A stretch of 64,000 nt of DNA from JANJUB01 sp031386985 (GTDB lineage Bacteria > Armatimonadota > Fimbriimonadia > Fimbriimonadales > Fimbriimonadaceae), in the NCBI GenBank assembly GCA_031386985.1, contig JANNCV010000016.1:62001-126000 (forward strand), read 5' to 3'. Below the pieces are notes generated by a model, which made no database searches, was not told where the DNA came from, and saw only the letters and a list, made by a program, of their open reading frames with translations. Of this stretch, positions 1-8,686 are shown piece after piece (position 1 is the stretch's first letter; each line of letters begins with the position of its first letter). A program made the translations under genes and the position numbers.

Positions 1-71
1 TTAAACACCTCCCACTTGATCCTAACTTCCCCCGAACCCGTGAACTCCCCCGAAACGTATATCATAAGATA

Positions 72-1496
72 ATGCGATTCTTAATGATTGGGGTGGGCAT
101 CCTCTTTGCCGTTGCGTCGGATGCGGCGAGCTATTCCGTTGTTCCCGGTGAGGGATCAGTCAAGGTCACCGTTGTTTTGGATCGCGGTCAGCGCGCGACG
201 GAGTTCTGGATGCCCGCCTGGGCTCCGGGCGACTATCAGATTTTTGATTACGGCAAGTTTGTCCGCGATCCCGTTTTCACTCGGGATGGGTCGGCCGTTC
301 CCGCCATGACCGGTGAGAATCCCAATCTTTGGAAAATTGAAGGTGGGGCTGATTCGGTTGTTTACACTGTTCTGCCAAGCCGAGGGAACTTTAGCCCAAA
401 CTTGCAGATTCGAGGTTCGGAGGTCTTTCTCAACGGTCCGGGAGTCTTTGGTTGGTTCTCCGGACATGCAAACGAAGCCCAGTCCTTTTCAGTCGCGCTT
501 GCCGATGGCATGGTTGCCTTTTCGGCAATGGTGGGCGATAACGGTAAGTTTACGGCGGAGAACTATGACATCATGATTGACTCCCCCATCGTCTTTGGGC
601 CCAAGGACAAGATCCGAGTGTTGGAGGAAAACAGCTTGGGCAAGCCACACCGAATTGTCGCCTTTGGCGATTGCGCGGATGCTGATTTGGGCGGGATGCT
701 GGCGAACGGGGTGAAGATAGCGAGCGAAGCGAAGAAGCTGTTTGGAGACCTGCCTTATCACAAATACACTTACTTTTTTGATTTTGGTGGACCCGGTGGT
801 GGCCTGGAGCACCTCAATGGAACCAGAATCGGACTGGGCCGGAGATCAAGCCCGGCGGGTGCCCTCGGAATCATGGCCCATGAATATTTTCACACGTTTA
901 ATGTGAAGCGAATCAGGTCATTGCCGCTGGGGCCATTTGACTACACCAAGCCCGCAATTACTGGCTCCATCTGGTGGTTGGAGGGTGTGACTGACTACTA
1001 TTCGGAAATTCTCGCCGCTCGCGCCGGCTTCATCGAGCCCCAAGCGTTGCTAAGCCAAGAATGGAGTTCGAGTGCCTCCGCTTCTCGTGGGGCTTACGAA
1101 AAAGTAAGTGCCGATGAATCGAGCCGACGGGTTTGGGAGGCGCGCGGAAGTTTTGGGTTTGGCGGAGTGAGCTACTATAACCGCGGCCACGCCTTGGGGT
1201 TTTTCCTAGATCTTGCGATTCGCGCACGGTCCAATGAGAAGTATTCGCTGGATGACGTCATCCGAAAACTTTACAAAGAGTGCCACCCCGGTCCCGGTTA
1301 TTCAGAAACTCGAATTCGCGAGCTTTGCATCGAGTTTGGTGGCCCGACATTGGGCGATCTGTACGATCAGTCCGTGATTAAGCCAGGGGCGCTTCCATGG
1401 GGCGATATTCTGACCACTCTTGGAATAAGGCAGACGGAAACGGGATTAGATGGTAGCAAAATGCAATCTTCATGGCCTCTAGCGGTCAAGGGTTAG
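72..1496 (+). CDS. M61-family metallopeptidase, short form without PDZ domain
   Basis: Zinc aminopeptidase of the glycyl aminopeptidase (M61) family, probably exported because the first 18 residues are a hydrophobic signal-like stretch (MRFLMIGVGILFAVASDA). The HEYFHTFNVKRIR motif places zinc ligands at His270 and His274 with catalytic Glu271, and WWLEGVTDYY supplies the third ligand at Glu304. The upstream GGLEHLNG motif is also typical of M61. Family members I know are near 600 residues and end in a PDZ domain. This one has 474 residues and stops about 170 residues after the third ligand, so the PDZ domain appears absent. It stands alone upstream of the kinase at 1524. Family assignment is firm; substrate unknown. 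Confidence 0.88.
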   Translation: MRFLMIGVGILFAVASDAASYSVVPGEGSVKVTVVLDRGQRATEFWMPAWAPGDYQIFDYGKFVRDPVFTRDGSAVPAMTGENPNLWKIEGGADSVVYTVLPSRGNFSPNLQIRGSEVFLNGPGVFGWFSGHANEAQSFSVALADGMVAFSAMVGDNGKFTAENYDIMIDSPIVFGPKDKIRVLEENSLGKPHRIVAFGDCADADLGGMLANGVKIASEAKKLFGDLPYHKYTYFFDFGGPGGGLEHLNGTRIGLGRRSSPAGALGIMAHEYFHTFNVKRIRSLPLGPFDYTKPAITGSIWWLEGVTDYYSEILAARAGFIEPQALLSQEWSSSASASRGAYEKVSADESSRRVWEARGSFGFGGVSYYNRGHALGFFLDLAIRARSNEKYSLDDVIRKLYKECHPGPGYSETRIRELCIEFGGPTLGDLYDQSVIKPGALPWGDILTTLGIRQTETGLDGSKMQSSWPLAVKG

Positions 1497-1523
1497 GCTC
1501 GGCAAGCCGATAATATTGGTTAG

Positions 1524-2999
1524 ATGACGGCGCAAACGCCCTTGGCAAAGGACTTAGCTCAACTGTTCGATCTCTATTGGTCAGATGGGTCGGGTCTTGA
1601 TGCGTTTTTGGATAAGCTTTTGGACTCGTGCGTCGAGTGGTTTGAGGCTTCGGGAGTTTCGCTGTTCCTGTTCGATGAGGCGAGCGGAACTTTTCCCTTA
1701 GCCGCCCAATCTGGTCCAGATTCCCAGGTTCCGCCAACAGCGGTGCTAAGCCCAGGTGAAGGAATCGCCGGTCGTGCGATAAAGAGAGGGTTCGCGCAGC
1801 TTGTCCAGGATAGCTCCGGCTCTCGCAAGTTGGCTTCCGCAATGGTGGTCCCTCTTTGCACTTTGGATGGCAACTGCATTGGGGTTTTGAACGTCTCACG
1901 GCGAGGCGATCGGCGAAAGTTCGATGTAAGTAATCTTGAAAGAGCGGATCAAATTGCTCGATACGTCGCTCTGGCCCTGAACAATGCGAGTCTGTTTTCG
2001 AAGCTGAACCAAGATGCAAGCCGACTAGATGCAATCATTGCGTGCCTCGGAGTTGGGGTTTTGGTGGTCGGTGCAACGGGCGAAATGCTGGCCTGGAATG
2101 TTGAGGCGACCCGGGTTCTACAAGCCGATTTGCTTCGCAACACCACCTTTCAGTCCGGGATAAGTCCGGCCCTGAGCGGGAGCTTGTTGGATTCAATTCA
2201 AAGCGCATTGGCTGGCCAATCGAACTCAAGCCGGGCCACCGATGCCGCATCCGAAACGACCTGGTCAATCACCTCATCGCCATTGCCGATGGGAGGTTGC
2301 GCGGTGGCGATTCACGATATTTCCAAGTACGAGCAAGCTCAGGCCGAGTTGGCCCGCGTTAGCCGGCTGGCAGAGATCGGACAGATGACGGCCGCAATCG
2401 CCCACGAAATCCGCAATCCTTTGACTGGGATCCGTTCCGCTGCCCAAATGGTGCAATCATTAGGGGGCGAAGCCGTAGAGTTCGGCAAGATGATCGAAAG
2501 CGAAGCCCTGAAGCTCAACTCGTTGTGCGATCAGTTCTTGGAGTTCGCGCGCCCCTTGGTTGTTACCAAACAGATTATTGACCCTGCCAAGGTCGTCCAA
2601 CGAATCGCGAAAATGCATCGCCCCGAGTTTGAATCGAAAGGCGTTTGTTTGTGCGAAGATTTTCAGGACAATCTGCCGACAATTGAGGCAGACCCTCTCC
2701 GCTTGGAGCAGGTTTGCCGCAACCTCGTAATCAACGCGCTGCAAGCCTGCGATTCCGGAGATAACGTGAGATTGTCTTTGGACGCAGGTGGACTCAGGGT
2801 TACGGATAGTGGCTCAGGAATTGAACCGGAAATGATGGAAAAACTGTTTACGCCCTTCTTTACAACCAAGCCGGCCGGTACGGGGTTGGGATTATCTAAT
2901 ATCCGAAAGATCGCCGATGCCCACGGTTGGAAAGTTTCGGTCACTTCAGAACTTGGTGAGGGCACGGAACTTCAGGTAAGTTGGGAGCAAGCCGCATGA
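1524..2999 (+). CDS. Cytoplasmic sensor histidine kinase (GAF-PAS-HisKA-HATPase), NtrB-like
   Basis: Autophosphorylating sensor kinase of 491 residues with no transmembrane segment, so it should sense a cytoplasmic cue. An N-terminal GAF-like domain covers roughly residues 20-165 and a PAS-like domain 170-265. The dimerisation helix carries the phospho-acceptor His294 in AHEIRNPLTG. The ATPase domain has the N box (NLVINALQA), G1 (VTDSGSGI) and G2 (GTGLGLSNI) motifs. The gene overlaps the downstream sigma-54 activator by four bases (ATGA at 2996-2999), which indicates translational coupling and a cognate pair. The kinase core resembles NtrB/AtoS/ZraS types. The signal cannot be read from sequence. 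Confidence 0.92.
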   Translation: MTAQTPLAKDLAQLFDLYWSDGSGLDAFLDKLLDSCVEWFEASGVSLFLFDEASGTFPLAAQSGPDSQVPPTAVLSPGEGIAGRAIKRGFAQLVQDSSGSRKLASAMVVPLCTLDGNCIGVLNVSRRGDRRKFDVSNLERADQIARYVALALNNASLFSKLNQDASRLDAIIACLGVGVLVVGATGEMLAWNVEATRVLQADLLRNTTFQSGISPALSGSLLDSIQSALAGQSNSSRATDAASETTWSITSSPLPMGGCAVAIHDISKYEQAQAELARVSRLAEIGQMTAAIAHEIRNPLTGIRSAAQMVQSLGGEAVEFGKMIESEALKLNSLCDQFLEFARPLVVTKQIIDPAKVVQRIAKMHRPEFESKGVCLCEDFQDNLPTIEADPLRLEQVCRNLVINALQACDSGDNVRLSLDAGGLRVTDSGSGIEPEMMEKLFTPFFTTKPAGTGLGLSNIRKIADAHGWKVSVTSELGEGTELQVSWEQAA

Positions 3000-4168
3000 A
3001 GCAAAAACCTACCATTTTGATTGTAGATGACGAACCGAACATCCGGAGAATTTTGCAGCTTGCGTTCGAGAAAGTTGGCTATGATGCCGCTATGGCCGAA
3101 GACACCCACACCGCCCTTGGCTTGATTTCCGAGAGGCAACCAGATTGTGTGATCACGGATGTTACTATGCCGGGGCGCAGTGGATACGAGTTGCTCCGGG
3201 AGATCAAGGCAACGTGGCCGCAGGTTCCCGTGGTCATCATGACCGCGTTTGGAACTATTCCCCAAGCGATTCAGGCTATTCGTGATGGGGCATCGGAATA
3301 TGTTACGAAGCCATTTGATCTCGATGCTCTCAAAAAGATCGTGGCTAACGCCATCCAAGATGGTTCATCGCGAGTTGCGAAGTCGGCCCCTAAGAAAGTT
3401 GGAACCAAGGCATTCATCGCCGAATCTGCGGCGATGAAGGATGTTCTTGACATGGTCAAGCAAGTCGCAGATTCAAGGGCAACCGTTTTGATCACGGGCG
3501 AAAGCGGCGTGGGTAAAGAAGTGGTGGCGAGGAGCCTGCATGATTTTTCGAGCCGCACAAAGAGAACTTACGTGGCGGTTTCGTGTGCCGCCCTGCCCGA
3601 AACTTTGCTTGAGAGCGAGCTGTTTGGCTACGAAAAGGGCGCTTTTACGGGGGCCCAGGGGTCAAAGCCGGGACGATTTGAACTTGCGAGCGAAGGAACG
3701 CTATTCCTAGATGAAATCGGCGAAATCCCGCTTGCAACCCAAGTCAAACTCCTTCGAGTTTTGCAAGAGCGCGAGTTTGAGAGGCTCGGGGCGAGCAAAC
3801 CAACCAAAGTTGACGTCCGCCTCGTTACCGCCACAAATCGGAATCTGGCTCAAGCGGTGGAGGAGGGAAGTTTTAGGCTTGACCTGATGTATCGCCTTCA
3901 AGTCGTGGAGCTTTGGATTCCCCCATTGCGTGAACGACCAGAGGATGTGAAGCCCCTCGCTGAGCACTTCATTAGGAAGTATTGTGCCGAGAACGACCGT
4001 CCAGAGTTCGGGATCGCTCCCAATACGCTTCAAGCTCTCCAGAGTTACGATTGGCCCGGAAACGTAAGAGAGCTAGAGAACACCATTGAGCGAGGTGTGG
4101 TTTTGGCTTCGCCGAATGAGATCGAGCTTTCCATGAATCTGCTCCCGAAAGCCATCAAGGCCGCCTAA
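2996..4168 (+). CDS. Sigma-54-dependent response regulator lacking a C-terminal DNA-binding domain
   Basis: Response regulator/AAA+ activator that should remodel sigma-54 RNA polymerase when phosphorylated by the adjacent kinase. The receiver occupies residues 1-120 with phospho-acceptor Asp55 (VITDVTMPG). The AAA+ domain follows with Walker A GESGVGKE at 168-175, the sigma-54 contact loop GAFTGA at 215-220 and the sensor region RPEDVKPL. The protein ends at residue 390, shortly after WPGNVRELEN, where NtrC-type proteins (about 450-470 residues) carry a Fis-type helix-turn-helix. The stop at 4166-4168 is followed at once by the next gene, so this is not a missed extension. Start chosen at ATG 2996; an upstream in-frame codon at 2981 lies inside the kinase gene. 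Confidence 0.93.
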   Translation: MKQKPTILIVDDEPNIRRILQLAFEKVGYDAAMAEDTHTALGLISERQPDCVITDVTMPGRSGYELLREIKATWPQVPVVIMTAFGTIPQAIQAIRDGASEYVTKPFDLDALKKIVANAIQDGSSRVAKSAPKKVGTKAFIAESAAMKDVLDMVKQVADSRATVLITGESGVGKEVVARSLHDFSSRTKRTYVAVSCAALPETLLESELFGYEKGAFTGAQGSKPGRFELASEGTLFLDEIGEIPLATQVKLLRVLQEREFERLGASKPTKVDVRLVTATNRNLAQAVEEGSFRLDLMYRLQVVELWIPPLRERPEDVKPLAEHFIRKYCAENDRPEFGIAPNTLQALQSYDWPGNVRELENTIERGVVLASPNEIELSMNLLPKAIKAA

Positions 4169-4185
4169 CGGTACAATCCGTCGCA

Positions 4186-4626
4186 ATGCCTACGGTTGAA
4201 TCAACCATCTGGATTAACGCCCCGATTGAGAAAGTTTACGAAGTTTCCAAGGACAATGAGTCGTTTCCGGAGTTCATGAAAGACGTCAAGTCGCTCGTCG
4301 TGACTGAGCGAGATGGCAACCGCATAGTCAGCGAGTATGTTGGTTTAGTGCCTCAGTTCATGCTCAAAATCCGTTGGACCCAAGAAGACGTTTGGGATGA
4401 TGCCAACTACACATGTGATTTCAAGCAGGTGAAGGGTGACTATGATCGGCTTGACGGTCGCTGGTCATTTGTGCCGGAAAACGGGGGCACGCGCTTCGAT
4501 TCAACCTTGGATTACGAGTACAACGTCCCCACCCTCGGCCCCCTTGTTAAGAAAGTGATCCATGCAATTGTGGTCAAAAATGTTGACGGGATTCTCGAGG
4601 CAATCAAGGGCCGCTCGGAGAGTTAG
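4186..4626 (+). CDS. SRPBCC (START/COQ10-like) lipid-binding fold protein
   Basis: Small 146-residue protein of the SRPBCC/polyketide cyclase-like superfamily, whose helix-grip fold binds hydrophobic ligands. The opening ESTIWINAPIEKVYEV and the later WTQEDVWDD and GRWSFVPENGGTRF segments match the alternating strand pattern of COQ10/CyoA-type family members. It begins 17 bases after the response regulator and may share its transcript. No catalytic residues are evident. The ligand is unknown, and the family call rests on the N-terminal pattern and length. Confidence 0.75.
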   Translation: MPTVESTIWINAPIEKVYEVSKDNESFPEFMKDVKSLVVTERDGNRIVSEYVGLVPQFMLKIRWTQEDVWDDANYTCDFKQVKGDYDRLDGRWSFVPENGGTRFDSTLDYEYNVPTLGPLVKKVIHAIVVKNVDGILEAIKGRSES

Positions 4627-4675
4627 TTTGCACGGTGTCCGCGAAAGTTCGGGTGCGCTCTAAAACAGCGCCGTC

Positions 4676-5545
4676 TCAAATTTCCTTCAACACATCCGTG
4701 ATTGTTTCGGCCAAAGGGCGGAACGAGACGCCCGGGGCGCTCACCCTAAACAGCGCATCCATCGAACCATCTTCGGGGAGCATGAATGGGCTCTTGCCGA
4801 GTTCATCTGCTGGTGCCGGATTCAACTTGCAAATGCCCGCATTCTCCACAATTTCTGAGAACATGTCGCCAAGAGTCGTGGGAGTTGCTGGCCCGACGGC
4901 GTTGAATGTGCCTGCGACTCTCTCCTCGATCTGTCGACGCATGAAATCGGCGAGGTCGCGCCCGTCAATGAATTGAACCGGTTGGCTCAATCTCTTGGGG
5001 ACCTTGATCTCTGGGAAAGTCGCGATTGATCTCACCCAGTGATGAAAGCGATCCGTGTGATCGTAGGGCCCGACGACCATTCCGGGGCGAATGACAGTTA
5101 CGTCTCCCATCCAGGCTCGCAACGTGTTCTCACAGCCGACTTTGAGGCCCCCATAGGTATCGGCATCAATCGTCTCGATTTCAACGGGAGGAACGGCGAG
5201 TTTGGGTGAATCAACGGTGATACTTGTTTGCCCAGCCGGATCGTAAACCGAAATTGTAGAAACAAACAAATAGTGATGGGCTTTACCCGTGAGTGCATCC
5301 ATGGCAATCTGGATAGCGCGAGGAACATATCCGTTCATATCCGCGATGGCATCCCAGGTTGAATCAAACGCATTCTGCATCGCGGACGCATCGAGCCGGT
5401 CGGCTTGGATTTTTTCGAGGTTTGGGAATAGCTCGGAGTTTGTTTGACCACGATTCAGCAGAGTTACGTCGTGGCCCGCGGCCATAGCAGTCTCAACAAA
5501 ATGGCGACCTATGAACTTCGTTCCGCCCAAAACCAAGATTTTCAT
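4676..5545 (-). CDS. NAD-dependent epimerase/dehydratase (extended SDR)
   Basis: 289-residue Rossmann-fold SDR. The N-terminus MKILVLGGTKFIGRHF holds the GxxxxxG dinucleotide-binding motif, followed by HDVTLLNRGQTN, typical of the atypical SDR group related to chloroplast CSP41/RNA-binding epimerases. VIRPGMVVGPYD and FIDGRDLADFM are family hallmarks for the substrate side. The open frame extends upstream to 5653, but the start at ATG 5545 is preferred because the Rossmann strand starts there and the upstream part overlaps a structured RNA with a terminator (5572-5705). That arrangement suggests attenuation control. Substrate unknown. Confidence 0.82.
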   Translation of the reverse strand: MKILVLGGTKFIGRHFVETAMAAGHDVTLLNRGQTNSELFPNLEKIQADRLDASAMQNAFDSTWDAIADMNGYVPRAIQIAMDALTGKAHHYLFVSTISVYDPAGQTSITVDSPKLAVPPVEIETIDADTYGGLKVGCENTLRAWMGDVTVIRPGMVVGPYDHTDRFHHWVRSIATFPEIKVPKRLSQPVQFIDGRDLADFMRRQIEERVAGTFNAVGPATPTTLGDMFSEIVENAGICKLNPAPADELGKSPFMLPEDGSMDALFRVSAPGVSFRPLAETITDVLKEI

Positions 5546-5571
5546 TCGAGAAGTGTGGCAGATGCCGCCCC

Positions 5572-5607
5572 CAAAAAAATGGGGGCCCGCAGCTTTCGCT
5601 GGGGCCC
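5572..5607 (-). terminator. Intrinsic terminator or attenuator before the SDR gene
   Basis: On the minus strand the stem GGGCCC-CAGC / GCTG-C-GGGCCC closes on a GAAA tetraloop and is followed by CCATTTTTTT. The T-run is itself flanked by CCCCC and GGGGG, which could form an alternative small stem. It lies 27 bases upstream of the epimerase start, so read-through must be possible for that gene if it lacks another promoter. Confidence 0.75.
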
Positions 5608-5705
5608 TGGAGGTTATGAGACACCCGGCTCGGGTCTTATCGGGGTGATGCATCCCTCGCCGGTAGGCACTTTACTAGGACCCTTGCCTAAAGGGCCGCT
5701 TATAT
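5572..5705 (-). ncRNA. Candidate structured leader or small RNA ending in an intrinsic terminator
   Basis: Reading the minus strand from about 5705, the stretch shows several complementary arms (TAGGCA...TGCCTA; GGCCCTT...AAGGGTCC, which overlap the former and could be mutually exclusive; AGACCCG...CGGGTGTCT; GGGATG...CACCCC). It ends in a GC-rich hairpin with a GAAA loop followed by seven T. A TATATA box lies just upstream at about 5700-5706 on the minus strand. It sits between a terminated upstream gene and the epimerase start at 5545. I could not match it to a riboswitch class, SRP RNA, 6S RNA, RNase P, tmRNA or a T-box. It may be a riboswitch or attenuator for the epimerase, or an independent small RNA. 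Confidence 0.5.
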
Positions 5706-5766
5706 AGAGTCTTCTCGCCGCTGGATAGTTCCATCTATTTGCTAGGATTTAGCTTGATTTTAGAGC

Positions 5767-5801
5767 AAAAAAAAGAAAGCCCTCAAAAGTAGAGGGCTTT
5801 C
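5767..5801 (-). terminator. Intrinsic terminator of the 5823-6320 gene
   Basis: Perfect ten-base stem GAAAGCCCTC/GAGGGCTTTC with a seven-base loop. On the minus strand it is followed by eight T. It begins 22 bases beyond the stop of the small exported-protein gene, as expected for its transcript end. Confidence 0.85.
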
Positions 5802-5822
5802 TTAAGTTGGGGTGAACCTAAC

Positions 5823-6320
5823 CTACTCTGTTCGCTCGTAAACGACAATATCGCCACGGACTAACAAGCCAGCAAACTCCCACGGATTACCCGTAGGGGC
5901 GGAAAAACGCATGCGAACGGTATCAGGATCGCCGGGATGAGTTGGCGAGCGACGGTCGTTTACCAAACCAGCCAAACGACCTTCTCGTCGAACTCGAACA
6001 TGACCGTCAACAGTGATAACCAGGAGCGCGTGACCAGCGAAAGCAACGGTATGACCATCCTTTCGAAGTTCATCGGCCTTAGGCATACCGATTTCAGTTA
6101 CGATTCGGTGAGTGCCATCATGACGCTCAGTTCGCACTCGGGCTGGGCCGCCGACTCTCACGGTCGTGCCGTCAGTTGCCTTTTTGACATCCATCCAGCA
6201 GTAAGCCTCATGACCAAGCGAGTTTCGGACAAATCCGCCACCCTTGGCCCCTTGAACAGTAATAGCGGCAAGCGCGATGCTCGCGCCTACAACACCAAGT
6301 AAAACAGCAATTCTCTTCAT
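5823..6320 (-). CDS. Small exported protein of unknown function
   Basis: 165 residues with a clear signal peptide (MKRIAVLLGVVGASIALAAITVQG). A good ribosome-binding site, AAAGGAGAAAG, sits just upstream of the ATG. The mature part is beta-rich and polar, with motifs such as VRMRFSAPTGNPWEF near the end that suggest a compact envelope domain. I recognise no family. The gene is monocistronic by context: a terminator follows, and the divergent nuo operon starts 187 bases upstream on the other strand. Confidence 0.7.
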   Translation of the reverse strand: MKRIAVLLGVVGASIALAAITVQGAKGGGFVRNSLGHEAYCWMDVKKATDGTTVRVGGPARVRTERHDGTHRIVTEIGMPKADELRKDGHTVAFAGHALLVITVDGHVRVRREGRLAGLVNDRRSPTHPGDPDTVRMRFSAPTGNPWEFAGLLVRGDIVVYERTE

Positions 6321-6507
6321 TCTTTCTCCTTTAACGACGCATCAGCTCCGTTAATTACAGCCTTTACAGGCTTATTATGGCAAGCCATCAGGGGAAGTGA
6401 CGCGTTTAAAATTCTAAAGTTCAAAAGAAATATTTTTTTCTCCAATATTTCAGAACCCCGCTGGCAAGCTAAGGAGGCTCCTAGCTTGGTAACATAGCGT
6501 GCGGCAT

Positions 6508-7824
6508 ATGGATTGGCTGAAAGATGTTGGACCGTGGTTAACAGATCATAAAGCGGCGGCAGCACTTATTCGAGTGTTAATCTTTGTGGTCCCCATCCTC
6601 ATCCTCGTTCCGGGGCTCATTTGGTGGGAACGGCGGTTGCTCTCTTGGATGCAGGACCGAATAGGCCCGAACCGAGTTGCTACGATAACGCTCAAGAACG
6701 GCAAGAAAATTCGTTTGTTTGGCTTGCTTCAAACTCTAGCTGATGGCCTGAAGTTAGTTTTCAAAGAAGACATCACGCCGACGGCGGTTGATCGCCTGAT
6801 CTATTTCATGGCACCCGCACTTGCGCTTTTTCCTGCTTTTGCGATTGGTGCGACGTTACCGTGGGGTCCGCAAACCGGAACGTATGCGCTCTTGACTCCA
6901 GTTGCGGATGTTGAGATTGGCGTTCTGTACGTAATGGCTATCAGCTCGCTGGGCGTTTACGGCATTGTTTTGGCGGGTTATGCCTCGAACAACAAGTATT
7001 CGCTGATGGGTGGTTTGCGGTCAAGCGCACAATTGATCAGCTATGAGTTGGCAATGGGTATGTCCCTTGCTTCGGTAGTTTTGGCGACCGGTTCGCTGAA
7101 GATGACGGAGATGGTGAAGTTCCAAGAAGGACCTCTTTGGGGTGTAGTTCCTTTCATGCAGAACTGGTTCATTCTAACCCCGTTCGGATTCATCGCGGCC
7201 GTTATTTTCGCGATCTGCGTCGTAGCGGAAACCAATCGAACGCCGTTCGACCTGCCCGAAGCCGAGAACGAGCTTATCGCCGGTTATCACACCGAGTACA
7301 GCTCTATGAAGTTCGCGGTCTTTTTCATGGGAGAATACGCGGCCATGTTCGTGTTCAGCGGCGTCTTTGCCACCGTGTTCCTCGGCGGTTACAACATCCT
7401 TCCGTTCACCGGCCTTTACGCACTCAGCACCGCTCCGCTGGTGGCGCCGATGGTTTTCCTCGGAAAATGCGCGTTTGGAATCACTGTTTTCATCTGGATG
7501 CGAGCGACTCTCCCTCGATTACGATACGATCAACTCATGTCGCTCGGATGGAGAACTCTGCTGCCCCTGGCCGTGGCCAATTTCATTGGGGTTGGGATTT
7601 GGGTTTTAGGTTCTAATAAGGATGGCCAAGTGAATCCAATGGCAGGCATGGCGGCATGGTTCGTGGCCTTTGCCATCTTTTTTGGGCTGTATGTGGCGAT
7701 CAAGAATGTGGGGAAGGAGCGACTTGGAACGGCCCTCGACAAGCGAACCATTGATCTCGTGAGCGGCGATCCGGCTGAAGCAATCTTGTTTGCGGTGGAG
7801 CCAAAGGAATTGGTGGAAGCATGA
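6508..7824 (+). CDS. nuoH: NADH-quinone oxidoreductase subunit H
   Basis: Subunit H (438 residues) is the membrane heel of complex I that forms the quinone channel with subunits B and D. Recognisable features are WWERRLLSWMQDRIGPNR, the AETNRTPFDLPEAENELIAGY loop and the RATLPRLRYDQLM motif near the C-terminus. Multiple hydrophobic helices are evident. ATG 6508 is preferred over GTG 6499. The nearest strong Shine-Dalgarno-like sequence, AAGGAGG at 6471-6477, is 30 bases upstream and lies in a small inverted repeat (GCTAAGGAGGCTCCTAGC), so initiation may be unusual. First gene of the nuo cluster; nuoI does not follow it. Confidence 0.95.
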   Translation: MDWLKDVGPWLTDHKAAAALIRVLIFVVPILILVPGLIWWERRLLSWMQDRIGPNRVATITLKNGKKIRLFGLLQTLADGLKLVFKEDITPTAVDRLIYFMAPALALFPAFAIGATLPWGPQTGTYALLTPVADVEIGVLYVMAISSLGVYGIVLAGYASNNKYSLMGGLRSSAQLISYELAMGMSLASVVLATGSLKMTEMVKFQEGPLWGVVPFMQNWFILTPFGFIAAVIFAICVVAETNRTPFDLPEAENELIAGYHTEYSSMKFAVFFMGEYAAMFVFSGVFATVFLGGYNILPFTGLYALSTAPLVAPMVFLGKCAFGITVFIWMRATLPRLRYDQLMSLGWRTLLPLAVANFIGVGIWVLGSNKDGQVNPMAGMAAWFVAFAIFFGLYVAIKNVGKERLGTALDKRTIDLVSGDPAEAILFAVEPKELVEA

Positions 7825-8342
7825 TGCCAGAATGGGTTGATGGTCGGACGATCATGTTCGCGATGCTCGCGGGGCTAGCGGGAGCGACGGCGATTGGCGT
7901 CGTAGCGTTTGGGAACGCCGTGCGATCGGCCCTTTGCTTGGTTTTGAATTTCTTTACGCTGGCGCTTCTTTATTTCACGCTGGATGCGGAGATGCTGGGT
8001 GTTACTCAGGTCATCGTATACACGGGCGCGATCATGGTGCTTTTCCTCTTTGTTATCATGCTTTTGAATTTAGGTTCGCCCGCCGCGCTTGAAGAGAAGC
8101 CGGACTACATCAAGAAGGCCCTTGGATTCATTTTCGGGGGGGCATTGTTTGGGGTAGTTGCTAGCCAGGTCGTTCTGCCTTTCGTTGAGACGCGCCAAGC
8201 CTTCGCCCCCGAACGTTACGGCGCGCCGCAAGGCATGGGTAAGGCCCTTTTTACAACTTATGTTTGGCCGTTCGAAATGGCGAGCATCTTGCTCGTGATC
8301 GGTATTGTTGGTTCGATTTTGCTCGCCAAGAGGAAGGTGTAA
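7821..8342 (+). CDS. nuoJ: NADH-quinone oxidoreductase subunit J
   Basis: 173-residue hydrophobic subunit of the complex I membrane arm. The TM3 motif VTQVIVYTGAIMVLFLFVIML, characteristic of NuoJ/ND6, is clear, and about five helices are seen. Its ATG overlaps the nuoH stop by four bases and its stop overlaps the nuoK start by one, giving a fully coupled operon. The last residues (LLAKRKV) are typical of the family end. Confidence 0.95.
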   Translation: MMPEWVDGRTIMFAMLAGLAGATAIGVVAFGNAVRSALCLVLNFFTLALLYFTLDAEMLGVTQVIVYTGAIMVLFLFVIMLLNLGSPAALEEKPDYIKKALGFIFGGALFGVVASQVVLPFVETRQAFAPERYGAPQGMGKALFTTYVWPFEMASILLVIGIVGSILLAKRKV

Positions 8343-8683
8343 TGGAAACTGGCGTCCCGCTCGGCGGCTACCTCGCGGTTGGATTGATGATGTTTATCGT
8401 CGGCGTTATCGGCGTGGTTATTCGTCGAAACCCGATTGTCATTTTTATGTGCATCGAGCTCATGCTGAATGCTGTGAATCTGACCTTGCTTGCGTTTGCG
8501 AAGTATGGGCCTGTTAATCAGGGTGCTGACCCGACTCAAACCGCGATGGCCGGGCAGATGATGGTGATCTTCGTGATGGCAGTGGCGGCGGCGGAGGTCG
8601 CGGTCGGACTCGGGATCATCATGGCGATCTACCGGTTGCGACACAACATTGATGTAGACGAAATGAGCGTGTTAAGGGGCTAA
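8342..8683 (+). CDS. nuoK: NADH-quinone oxidoreductase subunit K
   Basis: 113-residue antiporter-related subunit of complex I. It has three transmembrane helices with the conserved glutamate in CIELMLNAVNL, the second acidic residue in AAAEVAVGLGI, and the C-terminal IYRLRHNIDVDEMS. The frame is open upstream, but ATG 8342 overlaps the nuoJ stop and gives the normal family start. Four bases separate it from nuoL. Confidence 0.96.
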   Translation: METGVPLGGYLAVGLMMFIVGVIGVVIRRNPIVIFMCIELMLNAVNLTLLAFAKYGPVNQGADPTQTAMAGQMMVIFVMAVAAAEVAVGLGIIMAIYRLRHNIDVDEMSVLRG

Positions 8684-8686
8684 AGC

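Noticed and set aside
1..71. End of a minus-strand gene at TTA 1-3
   Set aside because: Only a few codons would be visible and nothing supports a coding frame.
5572..5705. tRNA, SRP RNA, 6S RNA or T-box
   Set aside because: None of their conserved motifs could be found on either strand.
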